Of a stretch of 41,682 bases of DNA, positions 1 to 8,431 are shown piece after piece. The DNA comes from Mycolicibacterium sp. 018/SC-01/001. GTDB taxonomy: Bacteria; Actinomycetota; Actinomycetes; Mycobacteriales; Mycobacteriaceae. The DNA is taken from NCBI RefSeq assembly GCF_007096635.1, contig NZ_VKAA01000033.1, positions 1 to 41,682 of the forward strand, read 5' to 3'. The notes under the pieces were generated by a model. It was not told the origin of the DNA. It made no database searches and saw only the letters and a program-made list of their open reading frames with translations. Numbering within the stretch: the stretch's first letter is position 1; every line of letters starts with the position of its first letter. Both the position numbers and the translations under genes were made by a program.

Positions 1-76
1 CAGAAGCCCTTCTGAGCCCTCCTGAGCCCGCGCAGACATGTCTGCGCGGGCTCAGGAGGGCTCAGAAGGGCTTCTG
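1..76. repeat. Perfect 76-bp palindrome, probable bidirectional terminator
   Basis: Bases 1-38 are the exact reverse complement of bases 39-76, with no spacer; the centre reads AGACATGTCT. Each arm is built from 10-base units: GGGCTCAGGA, GGGCTCAGAA and GGGCTTCTGT follow each other on the right arm. It begins at the window edge, so it may extend further left. It lies 10 bases past the stop of the leftward IniB-type gene, so a transcription terminator is the natural reading. However, 38-bp arms without a loop are far longer than ordinary terminators and there is no T-tract. A cruciform or protein-binding role is possible. Confidence 0.85.
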
Positions 77-86
77 TCGGGGTCGG

Positions 87-623
87 TCAGTGGAACATGT
101 CCAGGTCGGGCAGGTGGTCGATCGGATGGACGTCGTCGACGGCGGGTGTCCAGTGCTCGTGATCGAGCGGCTCGGGCAGCGCCAGATGGTCCGCGCCCGG
201 GTCGTCCAGCTGCACCGATGGGGCGGCATTCGGCACGTCGGATGCCGACATCAGGTCGAGCGGCTCGTCGATGTGGTCGACGATCGCGGGCACGGAATGC
301 GCGGTGTCGAGCGGCATCACCGACGGCACGTGGTCAGGCACGTGGTCGTCGAAAGCGTCGAACGCCGCGGTCGCGGCGCCACTGGACCAGACGTTGGTCA
401 CCACCTCGTGGCCCGGGTCGGCGCCGGGGGCGTCCCAACTGTGCGCCGGCGCCGTCATCGACAGCGATTCGGTGACGACAGGGAGAAGATTCTGCACGTC
501 AGCCGCGCTGACGTCGGTGAGGTGCGCATCGGCCAGGGCCTGCGCCGGATCGGCGGCATAGGCCGCCGCGGCCGCCGGATCACGAACGAGCGACACCACG
601 AAGTCGACCAGTGAGTTCGCCAC
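87..623 (-). CDS. IniB N-terminal-domain protein (Rv0340/IniB-like)
   Basis: 178 residues from a GTG start. The start was chosen because a purine-rich AGGGGAAAGG lies about 7 bases upstream and the first residues (ANSLVDFVVSLVRDP) match the start of IniB-type N-terminal domains. Residues 1-55 form that compact helical domain, including the repeated Ala/Asp-Pro stretch. The remaining 120 residues are acidic, rich in Asp, His and Pro, with no recognisable fold and no signal peptide. In M. tuberculosis a protein of about this size (Rv0340) sits between the LuxR regulator Rv0339c and iniB. Size, orientation and context here fit Rv0340 better than full-length IniB. The iniBAC genes are known for induction by cell-wall inhibitors; the biochemical role of this domain is unknown. 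The gene is transcribed away from the Hsp70-like gene across a shared 228-bp region. Confidence 0.75.
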   Translation of the reverse strand: MANSLVDFVVSLVRDPAAAAAYAADPAQALADAHLTDVSAADVQNLLPVVTESLSMTAPAHSWDAPGADPGHEVVTNVWSSGAATAAFDAFDDHVPDHVPSVMPLDTAHSVPAIVDHIDEPLDLMSASDVPNAAPSVQLDDPGADHLALPEPLDHEHWTPAVDDVHPIDHLPDLDMFH

Positions 624-719
624 GTCCCGACCTTTCCCCTCATCGTCTGATGTGCCTCCGATGCTATCGACGCGACCGCCTCGCCGGATCGGTGTTCGGC
701 CCACCACGACGCTGGGGCG

Positions 720-760
720 ATTAGGGGATGCTCCATTAGGGGTTCGCGCGACACTAGGGG
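720..760 (+). promoter_or_regulatory. Three A(T/C)TAGGGG direct repeats
   Basis: ATTAGGGG occurs at 720-727 and 735-742 and ACTAGGGG at 753-760, all in the same orientation, inside the 228-bp gap between the divergent IniB-type and Hsp70-like genes. Spacings are 15 and 18 bases. Short direct repeats like these are a plausible activator site; the LuxR-type IniR encoded two genes away is the obvious candidate. This is inference from position only. Confidence 0.4.
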
Positions 761-783
761 CACGTGCCCGGCGGGACGGCATT

Positions 784-798
784 CCACCGTTAAGGTGG
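784..798. promoter_or_regulatory. Short dyad CCACC-GTTAA-GGTGG
   Basis: A perfect 5-bp inverted repeat around GTTAA lies 53 bases before the Hsp70-like start and upstream of its GGAGGG ribosome-binding site. It could be an operator half-site pair or a small 5' hairpin. It is short enough to be chance. Confidence 0.25.
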
Positions 799-851
799 TG
801 TGCGGCCCACGCACGGACGGCCCGGACGGGCAGAGGAGGGACAGCACCGCC

Positions 852-2669
852 ATGACCGAACCACTGGGCTTGTCCATCGGGATGACGAACCTGGTGGCCG
901 CACGCGTCGGCCGCCCGCCGGCCACGCGCCGGTCGATCCTGACCGTGTACCCCGACCGTGCTCCGGAGGTCGGGGTCCCGACGGGTGGACAGCATCCGGG
1001 CCTGGTGCTGAGCGGATTCGTCGACCGCGTCGGCGATCCCGTGCCGCTGGTCGCTGCCGACGGATCGGCGCATCGCGGCGAGGTGGTGCTCGCCGAGGCG
1101 CTGGCCGCGATGGCCCGGCTGGTCGACGGTGGTTCTCCGGTGGCGATCGCCGTGCCCGCACACTGGGGGCCGGCCACGCTCGGCGCGCTGCGGGGTGCGC
1201 TGCGGTCCCGCCCGATCCTGGCGCCCGACGGTGTGCCCGCTGCGCTGATCCCCGATGCCTCTGCCGCACTGGCTGCACTGCAGGCCGCGCCGGGGCTGCC
1301 GGATCACGGCGTCGTCGTGCTGGTCGATCTCGGCGGCAGCGGCACCAGCGTCACGCTCGCCGATGCGGGGTCGAATCTGGACCTGGTCGGCCAGACGATT
1401 CGCTATCCGGACTTCTCGGGCGACGCGGTCGATCAACTCCTGCTCGATCACGTGCTGGCCGGCATCGCAGAGGCAAACGAGGCAGATCCGGCGGGGACGG
1501 CCGCGGTCGGATCGCTGGCCCGGCTGCGTGACGAATGCCGCAAGGCCAAGGAGCAGCTCTCCGAGCAGACCGCGGCCGTGGTGCCCGCCGAGCTGCCCGG
1601 CTTCCGGTCCGACGTCCGCGTCACACGCCCCGAGCTCGAACAACTGATCGCCGAACCCCTCGGCGGCCTCCTGGGCGTCATCGACGACGCGCTGCAGCGC
1701 GCGGCCGTCCCGGTCGCCGACGTCGCCGCCGTCGCGACAGTCGGCGGAGGGGCCGCGATACCTGTTGTGACACAGCGTCTTTCAGAGCGGCTACGCGCGC
1801 CGGTGATCACCACACCGGAGCCGGCGCTCAACGTCGCGGCGGGTGCCGCGCTCGTCGCCAACCAGAGTCTGGACGCCCAGGCCGCCACCGGGTTGGCGCC
1901 GGCAGCGGGGGAACCGACGGCGATGGCGCCGGCGGCTTGGGCCGCAGGTGCCGCGGGCCTGGCGGCCGGTGAGGCGGCCGACGACGGCGCGGCATCCGCG
2001 ACCTTCCGGGCGCTGGCGTGGTCGCAGGACGACGACCTGGGTAGCGAGCCGGTGCCCTACACCGGCGCGGACTATGTCTCCTCTGCGGGCGCCAACGCAC
2101 CCGACCCGGCGCGGCCGCCGGTCGCGTTCGCGCCGGAGGACGACCGATACGACGACGGCCCAGCACCGCTGGCCTGGTACAAGCGCCCGCCCGTACTGTT
2201 CGGCATCGCCGCGGCCGCCGCGCTTCTGGCGGCCGGCGGGCTGGCGATCACGCTGACCAGTTCCGACGGCGATCCGGGCACGGTCACCGAGACCGCCACA
2301 CCACCTGCGGCGTCGTCGCCCGTGGAACTGCCCCCGCCGGTCACCACCGTCACGATCGGTCCCGACGGCGTCGCGACGACCACGGTCAGCCAGCCCCCGC
2401 CGCCACCTCCACCGTCGACCACGGACACCACGGCGCCGTCGTCGACGACCACGACTTCGCCGACCACCACCACCACGACGAGCACCACCACGTCGACCAC
2501 GACCACCACCACCCCGCCGACGACCACGACGACGCGCACCACGACGACCCGTCCGACCACCACGCAGCCGCCCACGACCACGGCGGCTCCACCGACGACG
2601 ACGGCCGCACCGGCCACGACGCAGGCACCCCCGGTGACCACGACGGTCGTCCCTGACGCCGGCGCCTGA
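852..2669 (+). CDS. Membrane-anchored Hsp70-like (actin-fold) ATPase with Thr/Pro tail
   Basis: 605 residues. The ATG was chosen because GAGGAGGG lies 11 bases upstream and the sequence begins at the actin-type phosphate-1 motif (LGLSIGMTNLV). A second phosphate loop (VVLVDLGGSGTSVTL, about residue 155) and an adenosine motif (VATVGGGAAIPVV, about residue 295) complete an Hsp70/actin-like nucleotide-binding domain over roughly residues 1-350. No peptide-binding domain follows. There is an Ala-rich linker, one membrane segment at about 447-469, and an outside tail almost entirely Thr, Pro and Ser (about 515-605). The fold predicts ATP binding inside the cell coupled to an exported tail. It is tightly followed by the IniR-type gene (8-base gap), suggesting co-transcription. 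Its partner is unknown; envelope-stress sensing is a guess from the ini context. Confidence 0.75.
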   Translation: MTEPLGLSIGMTNLVAARVGRPPATRRSILTVYPDRAPEVGVPTGGQHPGLVLSGFVDRVGDPVPLVAADGSAHRGEVVLAEALAAMARLVDGGSPVAIAVPAHWGPATLGALRGALRSRPILAPDGVPAALIPDASAALAALQAAPGLPDHGVVVLVDLGGSGTSVTLADAGSNLDLVGQTIRYPDFSGDAVDQLLLDHVLAGIAEANEADPAGTAAVGSLARLRDECRKAKEQLSEQTAAVVPAELPGFRSDVRVTRPELEQLIAEPLGGLLGVIDDALQRAAVPVADVAAVATVGGGAAIPVVTQRLSERLRAPVITTPEPALNVAAGAALVANQSLDAQAATGLAPAAGEPTAMAPAAWAAGAAGLAAGEAADDGAASATFRALAWSQDDDLGSEPVPYTGADYVSSAGANAPDPARPPVAFAPEDDRYDDGPAPLAWYKRPPVLFGIAAAAALLAAGGLAITLTSSDGDPGTVTETATPPAASSPVELPPPVTTVTIGPDGVATTTVSQPPPPPPPSTTDTTAPSSTTTTSPTTTTTTSTTTSTTTTTTPPTTTTTRTTTTRPTTTQPPTTTAAPPTTTAAPATTQAPPVTTTVVPDAGA

Positions 2670-2677
2670 CCTCGGTA

Positions 2678-5206
2678 ATGACCGGTCCGGGGTCTCGGCC
2701 CACCGATCTGCCGCAGGCGGCGCGGGACGCCGTCGGTGCCATCGAGCGGGCCCCGCAGTCCCCGACGAAATTGCTCGTCACAGGCGGAATCGGGACGGGT
2801 AAATCGGCAGTGCTGGCAGCCGTGCGTCAGCTGCTGCGGACCGCCGGGCGGCCGGTGCTGTCGCGGCCACCCCGGCCGGATGACGAGGAGGGCGCGGCAG
2901 TCGTGATCGACGATGCCGACCTGCTCGACGACCACGAGCTCGACCAGGTCACCGACCTGGTCGCCGATTCGGCGGCGACGGTGGTGATCGGGGTGCAACC
3001 GCTGGCCCATCGCCCCGCGCTGCGCCGACTGTGCACCGCGCTCGAGAGGGAGAACCGCGCGGTCACACTCGGCCCGTTGACGCCCGTCGAGGTCGGCCGG
3101 CTCACCGCTGCCACTCTTGGCGAGGCGGCCCCGCCCGAGCTCGTGCGGACGCTCGTCACGGCCACCGCCGGCGTGCCCTTCCTGCTGCGGCCCGCGATCG
3201 CCGCGGTCGGCGACGGGACGCCCGCGGTGCGCCAAGCCGCCCGGTTCGCGCTGATCGAGCGGCTCCGGCGCCTCGACGAATCGCTTCTCGACACGCTGCT
3301 CATCTCGTCTCTGGCCGCCGGCCTCGGGCCCGACGACGTCGCCGCCGGCTTGCACATGACTGCTGACGACGCGCGCGCGGCGGTCGACAGGGCACGCGCC
3401 GGCGGACTGCTCGAGCCGTCACATCCTCCGAGTTTCCTGCGCGAGGTGCACGATGCCGTCTCCTCGATCGTGGGCGCCGCCCGTCACCACGAGATCGAGG
3501 TGGCGCTCCTGACATCGCAGGTGGCGTTGTCGACGTTGAGTACCGAGTTGGCGCTGCGCCTGGCGGAGCACGGGCTGCGCGACGAGCGGTTGGCCGCGGC
3601 ACTGGCCGAGCTGGCGGCGCAGGACTCCGCCGCCCCCGCGCGTGCGGCACGCATGTACCGGGCCTCCGCGCTGGCGGGAACCTCGGTCCCGGGCGTGCAC
3701 CTGGCCGATGCCCTCGCGCTGACGGGTGAGTGCGCCCAGGCTGCCCGGCTGGCCGACGATCTGCTGACCGCGTCCGACGCCGCCGACCGCGCTGCGGCGG
3801 TGCGCATCGCGGCGAGCGTCGCGCTGCACGACGGGAACTCCGCGCAGGCCCGCGATCTGTTCACGTGGCTCGGCCCCACCAGCGACGCCCTCGTCGGCGC
3901 CGCCGGGACGATCGCCGCCATGGCGGCGGGAGACGTCGCCGCCGCCCGCGCCGGAACAGAGGCCACACAGACGGGACCGCCGACCTCGGTGGCCAGGGCG
4001 GCACGCGCCGTCACCGACGGTCTGGTGCTCACCCTCGATGCGGCCTACCCCGTGGCGCTGACCCGGCTCAGCCAGGCCCTCGGCGCGGACGCGCACCCGT
4101 CCGTCGTCACCCCCGACACCCCCGCCGCACTGGTGACGCTCGCCGCGTTGCACGGCGGTGACCCGGTACGCGCACGCTCGGTGATCGGGCGCGTCCTGCG
4201 GGGCGGACCTCGCGGCGCCGACGAGCCCGGTGTCGACGCCGCCGGTGCGACGTTCGTCACCTACCGGCATCGGCTCCTGCACGGCTGGACCCTGATGCAG
4301 GACGGCCATCTGCAGGCTGCCGGGGCGGCCGCGGCTGCGGTGGCCGGCCGTCGCCTGCACCGTCGTGACGCGCTGTGGGCGGCAGCACTGCAGACCGCCA
4401 TCGCCCGTCGCAGCGGTGACACCGGCGCGATGCAACAGCACTGGTACACCGCGGTGGAGGTGTTGGCCGAATGCGCCGCGGATCTGTTCGCGCTGCTGCC
4501 GCTCGGCGAACTGTGGATGGCCGCCGCGTGGATGCGTCAGGTCGACCGATTGCGTCACGCCGTCGACCAGGCCTTCGAGTTACTCGCCGGCCTCGGGGAC
4601 CCGACGCTGTGGTCGGTTCCGCTGCACTGGGCCGGCGTCCATGCGGGCATCCTGGCCAGTTCTCCCGACGATGTGGCACCTCACGGACACGCGCTGACTG
4701 CGGCTGCCGGGCACTCGTCGCTGGCGAAAGCGCTGGCCGTGGCGGGTCGAACCTGGCTGAGGGTGCTGGCCGATGCGGTGGACGTCGACGAGGTGGCCGC
4801 CGCCGCCCGCGGACTGGCCCGTGTCGGTCACACTTCCGATGCCACCCGGCTGGCCGGGCAGGCGGCGCTGCACACGACCGATCCGCGAGTCTCGCAGGCC
4901 ATGCTGCAGCTGGCTCGCGATCTCAAGCAGGCCACCGCGACGCCGGACCTGCCCGTCGAGACGGCCCGCCCGGTCAGCTCGCCGGCCGCCGTGCGCGCGC
5001 GTCCGGCCGCCGCGCTGTCCGAGCGCGAACGGGAGGTTGCCGAACTCCTTCTGCAGGGGCTGCCGTACCGCGATATCGGGGCGCAACTGTTCATCTCGGC
5101 GAAGACCGTCGAGCATCACGTCGCCCGGATCCGGCGCCGACTGGGCGCAGAATCCCGCTCGGAGATGTTGTCGATGCTGCGCGTGATGCTGGCCCCCGCG
5201 ACCTGA
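2678..5206 (+). CDS. iniR: AAA-ATPase/LuxR-family (LAL) regulator, IniR-type
   Basis: 842 residues, close to the roughly 830 of Rv0339c. An N-terminal P-loop (GGIGTGKSA at about 36-44) and Walker B (AAVVIDDADLL at about 72-82) give an AAA/STAND ATPase module. A long helical Ala-rich middle looks TPR-like. The C-terminus (about 779-835) is a LuxR helix-turn-helix: LSEREREVAELLLQG, then RDIGAQLFISAKTVEHHV. Such large ATP-dependent activators bind DNA after sensing a ligand. Rv0339c is reported as IniR, a regulator of iniBAC, and the IniB-type gene two genes away supports orthology. The ATG at 2678 follows the Hsp70-like stop by 8 bases with a weak ribosome-binding site, so translation may be coupled. 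The ligand cannot be read from sequence. Confidence 0.8.
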   Translation: MTGPGSRPTDLPQAARDAVGAIERAPQSPTKLLVTGGIGTGKSAVLAAVRQLLRTAGRPVLSRPPRPDDEEGAAVVIDDADLLDDHELDQVTDLVADSAATVVIGVQPLAHRPALRRLCTALERENRAVTLGPLTPVEVGRLTAATLGEAAPPELVRTLVTATAGVPFLLRPAIAAVGDGTPAVRQAARFALIERLRRLDESLLDTLLISSLAAGLGPDDVAAGLHMTADDARAAVDRARAGGLLEPSHPPSFLREVHDAVSSIVGAARHHEIEVALLTSQVALSTLSTELALRLAEHGLRDERLAAALAELAAQDSAAPARAARMYRASALAGTSVPGVHLADALALTGECAQAARLADDLLTASDAADRAAAVRIAASVALHDGNSAQARDLFTWLGPTSDALVGAAGTIAAMAAGDVAAARAGTEATQTGPPTSVARAARAVTDGLVLTLDAAYPVALTRLSQALGADAHPSVVTPDTPAALVTLAALHGGDPVRARSVIGRVLRGGPRGADEPGVDAAGATFVTYRHRLLHGWTLMQDGHLQAAGAAAAAVAGRRLHRRDALWAAALQTAIARRSGDTGAMQQHWYTAVEVLAECAADLFALLPLGELWMAAAWMRQVDRLRHAVDQAFELLAGLGDPTLWSVPLHWAGVHAGILASSPDDVAPHGHALTAAAGHSSLAKALAVAGRTWLRVLADAVDVDEVAAAARGLARVGHTSDATRLAGQAALHTTDPRVSQAMLQLARDLKQATATPDLPVETARPVSSPAAVRARPAAALSEREREVAELLLQGLPYRDIGAQLFISAKTVEHHVARIRRRLGAESRSEMLSMLRVMLAPAT

Positions 5207-5276
5207 CCAACCGGTAGTTAGGGCGACCTTCGTAGCGCCGATTCCTCGCATGATGCGACTATGAGCTGGCAGCGAG

Positions 5277-5321
5277 CTAAGTTACTTGTCAGTAACGTGG
5301 TCTAAGTTACCCACGGGTAAC
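5277..5321. promoter_or_regulatory. Tandem dyad operators upstream of etfD
   Basis: Two inverted repeats lie side by side: GTTAC-TTGTCA-GTAAC at 5281-5296 and GTTACCC-AC-GGGTAAC at 5306-5321. Each is preceded by the same CTA, so CTAAGTTAC is repeated directly at 5277 and 5302, 25 bases apart. The second ends just before the etfD ribosome-binding site. TTAC...GTAA dyads are typical of TetR-type repressors. A fatty-acid-responsive regulator would make sense for this target, but no regulator can be named. Confidence 0.65.
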
Positions 5322-5339
5322 CAGAACCGGAGGATGCGC

Positions 5340-8300
5340 GTGGACACCCACACCATGATCAGGTTGATTATCGGGTTGCTGATGACGGCGGTCGTCGCCG
5401 TGTTCGCGCTCAAACGCGTCCTGTGGCTGTTCACGCTCGTCCGGGCCGGCCAACCGATGAGCGAGAGCAACAACCGCTTCGATCACATGGGCGACCGCAT
5501 CGGAACCCAGGCCAAGGAAGTGCTCGCGCAGACCCGCATGCTGCGGTGGTCGGTCCCCGGGCTCGCCCACTTCTTCACCATGTGGGGCTTCTTCATCCTC
5601 ATCACCGTCTACATCGAGGCCTTCGGCGTGCTGTTCGACCCGAAGTTCGCGATCCCGGTGGTCGGTCACTGGGCGGTGCTCGGCTTCCTACAGGACTTCA
5701 TCGCGCTCGCGGTCCTCGCCGGCATCGTCACATTCGCGATCATCCGATTGCGCTCGGAACCCAAAGAACACGGCCGTGACTCGCGCTTCTACGGCAGCCA
5801 CACCGGCGGCGCCTGGCTGATCCTGTGGATGATCTTCCTGGTCATCCTCACCTACGCGTTCTTCCGCGGTGCCGCTGTGGTCAACGGCAACCTCCCCTAC
5901 GGCTGGGCTGCGTTCTTCTCCCACGGCATGGGGTCGTGGATGGAGGTGTTCGGCGAGCCGGCGAACGAGTGGATCGAAACCGTCGCGCTGCTCGGACACA
6001 TCGGCGTCGCGCTCGTGTTCCTGCTGATCGTGCTGCACTCCAAGCACCTGCACATTTTCCTGGCGCCCATCAACATCACCTTCAAACGACTGCCGAACGG
6101 ACTGGGTCCGCTGCTGCCCGTCGAATCCAAGGGCGAGCTCGTCGACTTCGAGGATCCGGCCGAGGACGCCGTGCTGGGGCGCGGCAAGATCGAGGACTTC
6201 ACCTGGAAGGGCTACCTCGACATGACCACCTGCACCGAGTGCGGGCGTTGTCAGTCGCAGTGCCCGGCGTGGAACACCGGCAAGCCGCTGTCGCCGAAGC
6301 TCGTGATCATGAACCTGCGCGACCACATGTTCGCGAAGGCGCCGTACATCCTCGGCGACAAGGAGTCGCCGCTGGAGAACACGCCGGAGGGCGGTCTCGG
6401 CGAAGAGGTGCGCGGCGAGAAGCGCAGCGAGGAGCACGCGCACGACCACGTGCCCGAGTCCGGGTTCGAGCGCGTCCTGGGCTCCGGCCCTGAGCAGGCG
6501 ACCCGCCCGCTCGTCGGCACCCTCGAGCAGGGTGGCGTCATCGACCCCGACGTGCTGTGGTCCTGCACCACCTGCGGCGCCTGCGTCGAGCAGTGCCCGG
6601 TCGACATCGAGCACATCGACCACATCGTCGACATGCGCCGCTACCAGGTGATGATGGAGTCCGAGTTCCCCGCCGAGCTCAGCGGCCTCTACAAGAACCT
6701 GGAGAACAAGGGCAATCCCTGGGGCCAGAACGCCAAGGACCGCACGAACTGGATCGACGAGGTCGACTTCGACGTCCCGGTGTTCGGCAAGGACGTCGAC
6801 TCGTTCGCGGGTTACGAGTACCTGTTCTGGGTGGGCTGCGCCGGCGCCTTCGAAGACCGCGCCAAGAAGACCACCAAGGCCGTCGCCGAACTGCTCGCGA
6901 CTGCCGGCGTGAGGTACCTGGTGCTGGGCGAGGGTGAGACGTGCAACGGCGACTCCGCGCGCCGCTCCGGCAACGAGTTCCTGTTCCAGCAGCTGGCCGC
7001 GCAGAACGTCGAGACCCTCAACGACCTGTTCGAAGGCGTCGAGCGGGTGGACCGCAAGATCGTCGTCACCTGCCCGCACTGCTTCAACACGCTGGGCCGC
7101 GAGTACCCGCAGGTGGGCGGCAACTACACGGTGCTGCACCACACCCAGCTGCTCAACCGGCTCGTGCGCGATAAGAAGCTGGTGCCGGTCAAGCCTGCCG
7201 ACGGCGGAATGGACATCACCTACCACGACCCCTGCTACCTGGGCCGCCACAACAAGGAGTACTCGGCGCCGCGTGAGCTGATCGGCGCATCGGGCGCGAA
7301 GCTGACCGAGATGCCGCGTCACGCGGAGCGGGGCCTGTGCTGCGGCGCCGGTGGTGCCCGCATGTGGATGGAAGAGCACATCGGCAAGCGCGTGAACGTG
7401 GAACGGTCCGAGGAGGCCGTCGACACCGGCGCGTCGGCGATCGCGACCGGCTGCCCGTTCTGCCGCGTGATGATGACCGACGGCGTCGACGACGTGACGT
7501 CGACGCGCAGCCTGGAGAAGACGCCGGAGGTCCTCGACGTCGCGCAGCTTCTGCTCGGCTCGCTGGACAAGTCCGGCGTCACGCTGCCGGAGAAGGGCAC
7601 CGCCGCCAAGGAGGCCGAGGAACGCGCAGCCCGCGTCGAGGCGTCCGCACCCGCCGCGACCCCGGCCGAGGAGAAGGTCGAGGCGCCTGCGCCTGCCGAA
7701 GCCAAGACCGACACCGCGCCGACCGACACCGCGCCAGCCGAGGCCAAGCCCGTCGAAGCCAAGGGGCTGGGTATCGCCGGTGGCGCCAAGCGCCCCGGCG
7801 CGAAGAAGGCGGCCCCAGCCGCGTCGACGGCGGCTCCGACAGAGGACAAGCCGACCGAGGCGGGCGCCCCGGTCAAGGGCCTCGGCATCGCGGGCGGAGC
7901 GAAGCGGCCCGGCGCCAAGAAGGCTGCGGCTGCTCCCGCCAGCACGGCGGCTCCGGCCGAAGCTCCTGCGGCGGGGGACAAGCCTGCTGCCGCCTCGGTC
8001 AAGGGCCTGGGCATCGCGGGCGGGGCCAAACGGCCCGGCGCCAAGAAAGCGGCCGCTGCTCCGAGTGCACCTGCGGCTGATGCCGCGGAGAAGCCGGCCG
8101 AGGCGGCGGCTCCTGCCGCCGAGACGCCGGCTGCACCCGAGCCCGAGGTCAAGGGCCTGGGCATCGCGCCGGGCGCCCGTCGTCCCGGAGCGAAGAAGGC
8201 CCCTGCCGCCGCGGCGCCTGCCGCCGCGCCGAAGGCCGAGCCGGCCCCCGAGCCGGAGCCCGCTGCTGCTGAGCCGGAGCCCGAGCCCGCCGCCCCGTCG

Positions 8301-8426
8301 AGCAACGGCTCGAGCAACGGTTCCGGCAATGGCTCCGGTAACGGTGAGGCCCGCATCGTGGGAGACGAGCCGCCGGTCAAGGGTCTCGGCATCGCCAAGG
8401 GTGCCCGCCGCCCCGGCAAGCGGTAG
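5340..8426 (+). CDS. etfD: EtfD-type membrane Fe-S oxidoreductase (Rv0338c-like)
   Basis: 1028 residues. Five or six N-terminal membrane segments (about 5-255) resemble the haem-b-binding NarI domain. Two 4Fe-4S motifs follow (CTECGRCQSQCP near 298, CTTCGACVEQCP near 408), then two Cys-rich CCG domains (ETCNGDSARR and CPHC; HDPCYLG, GLCCGAGGARMW near 665, CPFC). This is the architecture of Rv0338c, called EtfD, which is proposed to carry electrons from electron-transfer flavoprotein during fatty-acid beta-oxidation to menaquinone. The first CCG domain has CN where CC is usual. After about residue 740 comes an Ala/Pro/Glu-rich tail with five KGLGIA repeats, making it longer than the roughly 880-residue M. 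tuberculosis protein. GTG 5340 was chosen because ACCGGAGG lies 6 bases upstream; ATG 5334 or 5355 are alternatives. The tandem dyads upstream suggest repressor control. Confidence 0.88.
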   Translation: MDTHTMIRLIIGLLMTAVVAVFALKRVLWLFTLVRAGQPMSESNNRFDHMGDRIGTQAKEVLAQTRMLRWSVPGLAHFFTMWGFFILITVYIEAFGVLFDPKFAIPVVGHWAVLGFLQDFIALAVLAGIVTFAIIRLRSEPKEHGRDSRFYGSHTGGAWLILWMIFLVILTYAFFRGAAVVNGNLPYGWAAFFSHGMGSWMEVFGEPANEWIETVALLGHIGVALVFLLIVLHSKHLHIFLAPINITFKRLPNGLGPLLPVESKGELVDFEDPAEDAVLGRGKIEDFTWKGYLDMTTCTECGRCQSQCPAWNTGKPLSPKLVIMNLRDHMFAKAPYILGDKESPLENTPEGGLGEEVRGEKRSEEHAHDHVPESGFERVLGSGPEQATRPLVGTLEQGGVIDPDVLWSCTTCGACVEQCPVDIEHIDHIVDMRRYQVMMESEFPAELSGLYKNLENKGNPWGQNAKDRTNWIDEVDFDVPVFGKDVDSFAGYEYLFWVGCAGAFEDRAKKTTKAVAELLATAGVRYLVLGEGETCNGDSARRSGNEFLFQQLAAQNVETLNDLFEGVERVDRKIVVTCPHCFNTLGREYPQVGGNYTVLHHTQLLNRLVRDKKLVPVKPADGGMDITYHDPCYLGRHNKEYSAPRELIGASGAKLTEMPRHAERGLCCGAGGARMWMEEHIGKRVNVERSEEAVDTGASAIATGCPFCRVMMTDGVDDVTSTRSLEKTPEVLDVAQLLLGSLDKSGVTLPEKGTAAKEAEERAARVEASAPAATPAEEKVEAPAPAEAKTDTAPTDTAPAEAKPVEAKGLGIAGGAKRPGAKKAAPAASTAAPTEDKPTEAGAPVKGLGIAGGAKRPGAKKAAAAPASTAAPAEAPAAGDKPAAASVKGLGIAGGAKRPGAKKAAAAPSAPAADAAEKPAEAAAPAAETPAAPEPEVKGLGIAPGARRPGAKKAPAAAAPAAAPKAEPAPEPEPAAAEPEPEPAAPSSNGSSNGSGNGSGNGEARIVGDEPPVKGLGIAKGARRPGKR
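7761..8423 (+). repeat. Five KGLGIAxGAxRPG repeats in the EtfD tail
   Basis: The motif K-G-L-G-I-A-x-G-A-[KR]-R-P-G-x-K begins at EtfD residues 808, 846, 888, 938 and 1014 (DNA 7761, 7875, 8001, 8151, 8379). Variable Ala/Pro/Glu linkers of growing length separate the copies. The last copy ends the protein. The motifs are basic in an otherwise acidic or neutral tail and lie on the cytoplasmic, Fe-S side. Their binding partner is unknown. Confidence 0.85.
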
Positions 8427-8431
8427 CGCCG

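Noticed and set aside
87..1643. Long N-terminal extension of the IniB-type gene to 518 codons
   Set aside because: The extra residues overlap the Hsp70-like gene antisense and have no family likeness; the GTG at 623 has a good ribosome-binding site.
5688..7379. Open frame of 563 codons antisense to the Fe-S part of etfD
   Set aside because: The sense strand has intact Fe-S and CCG motifs; the antisense product has no recognisable fold.
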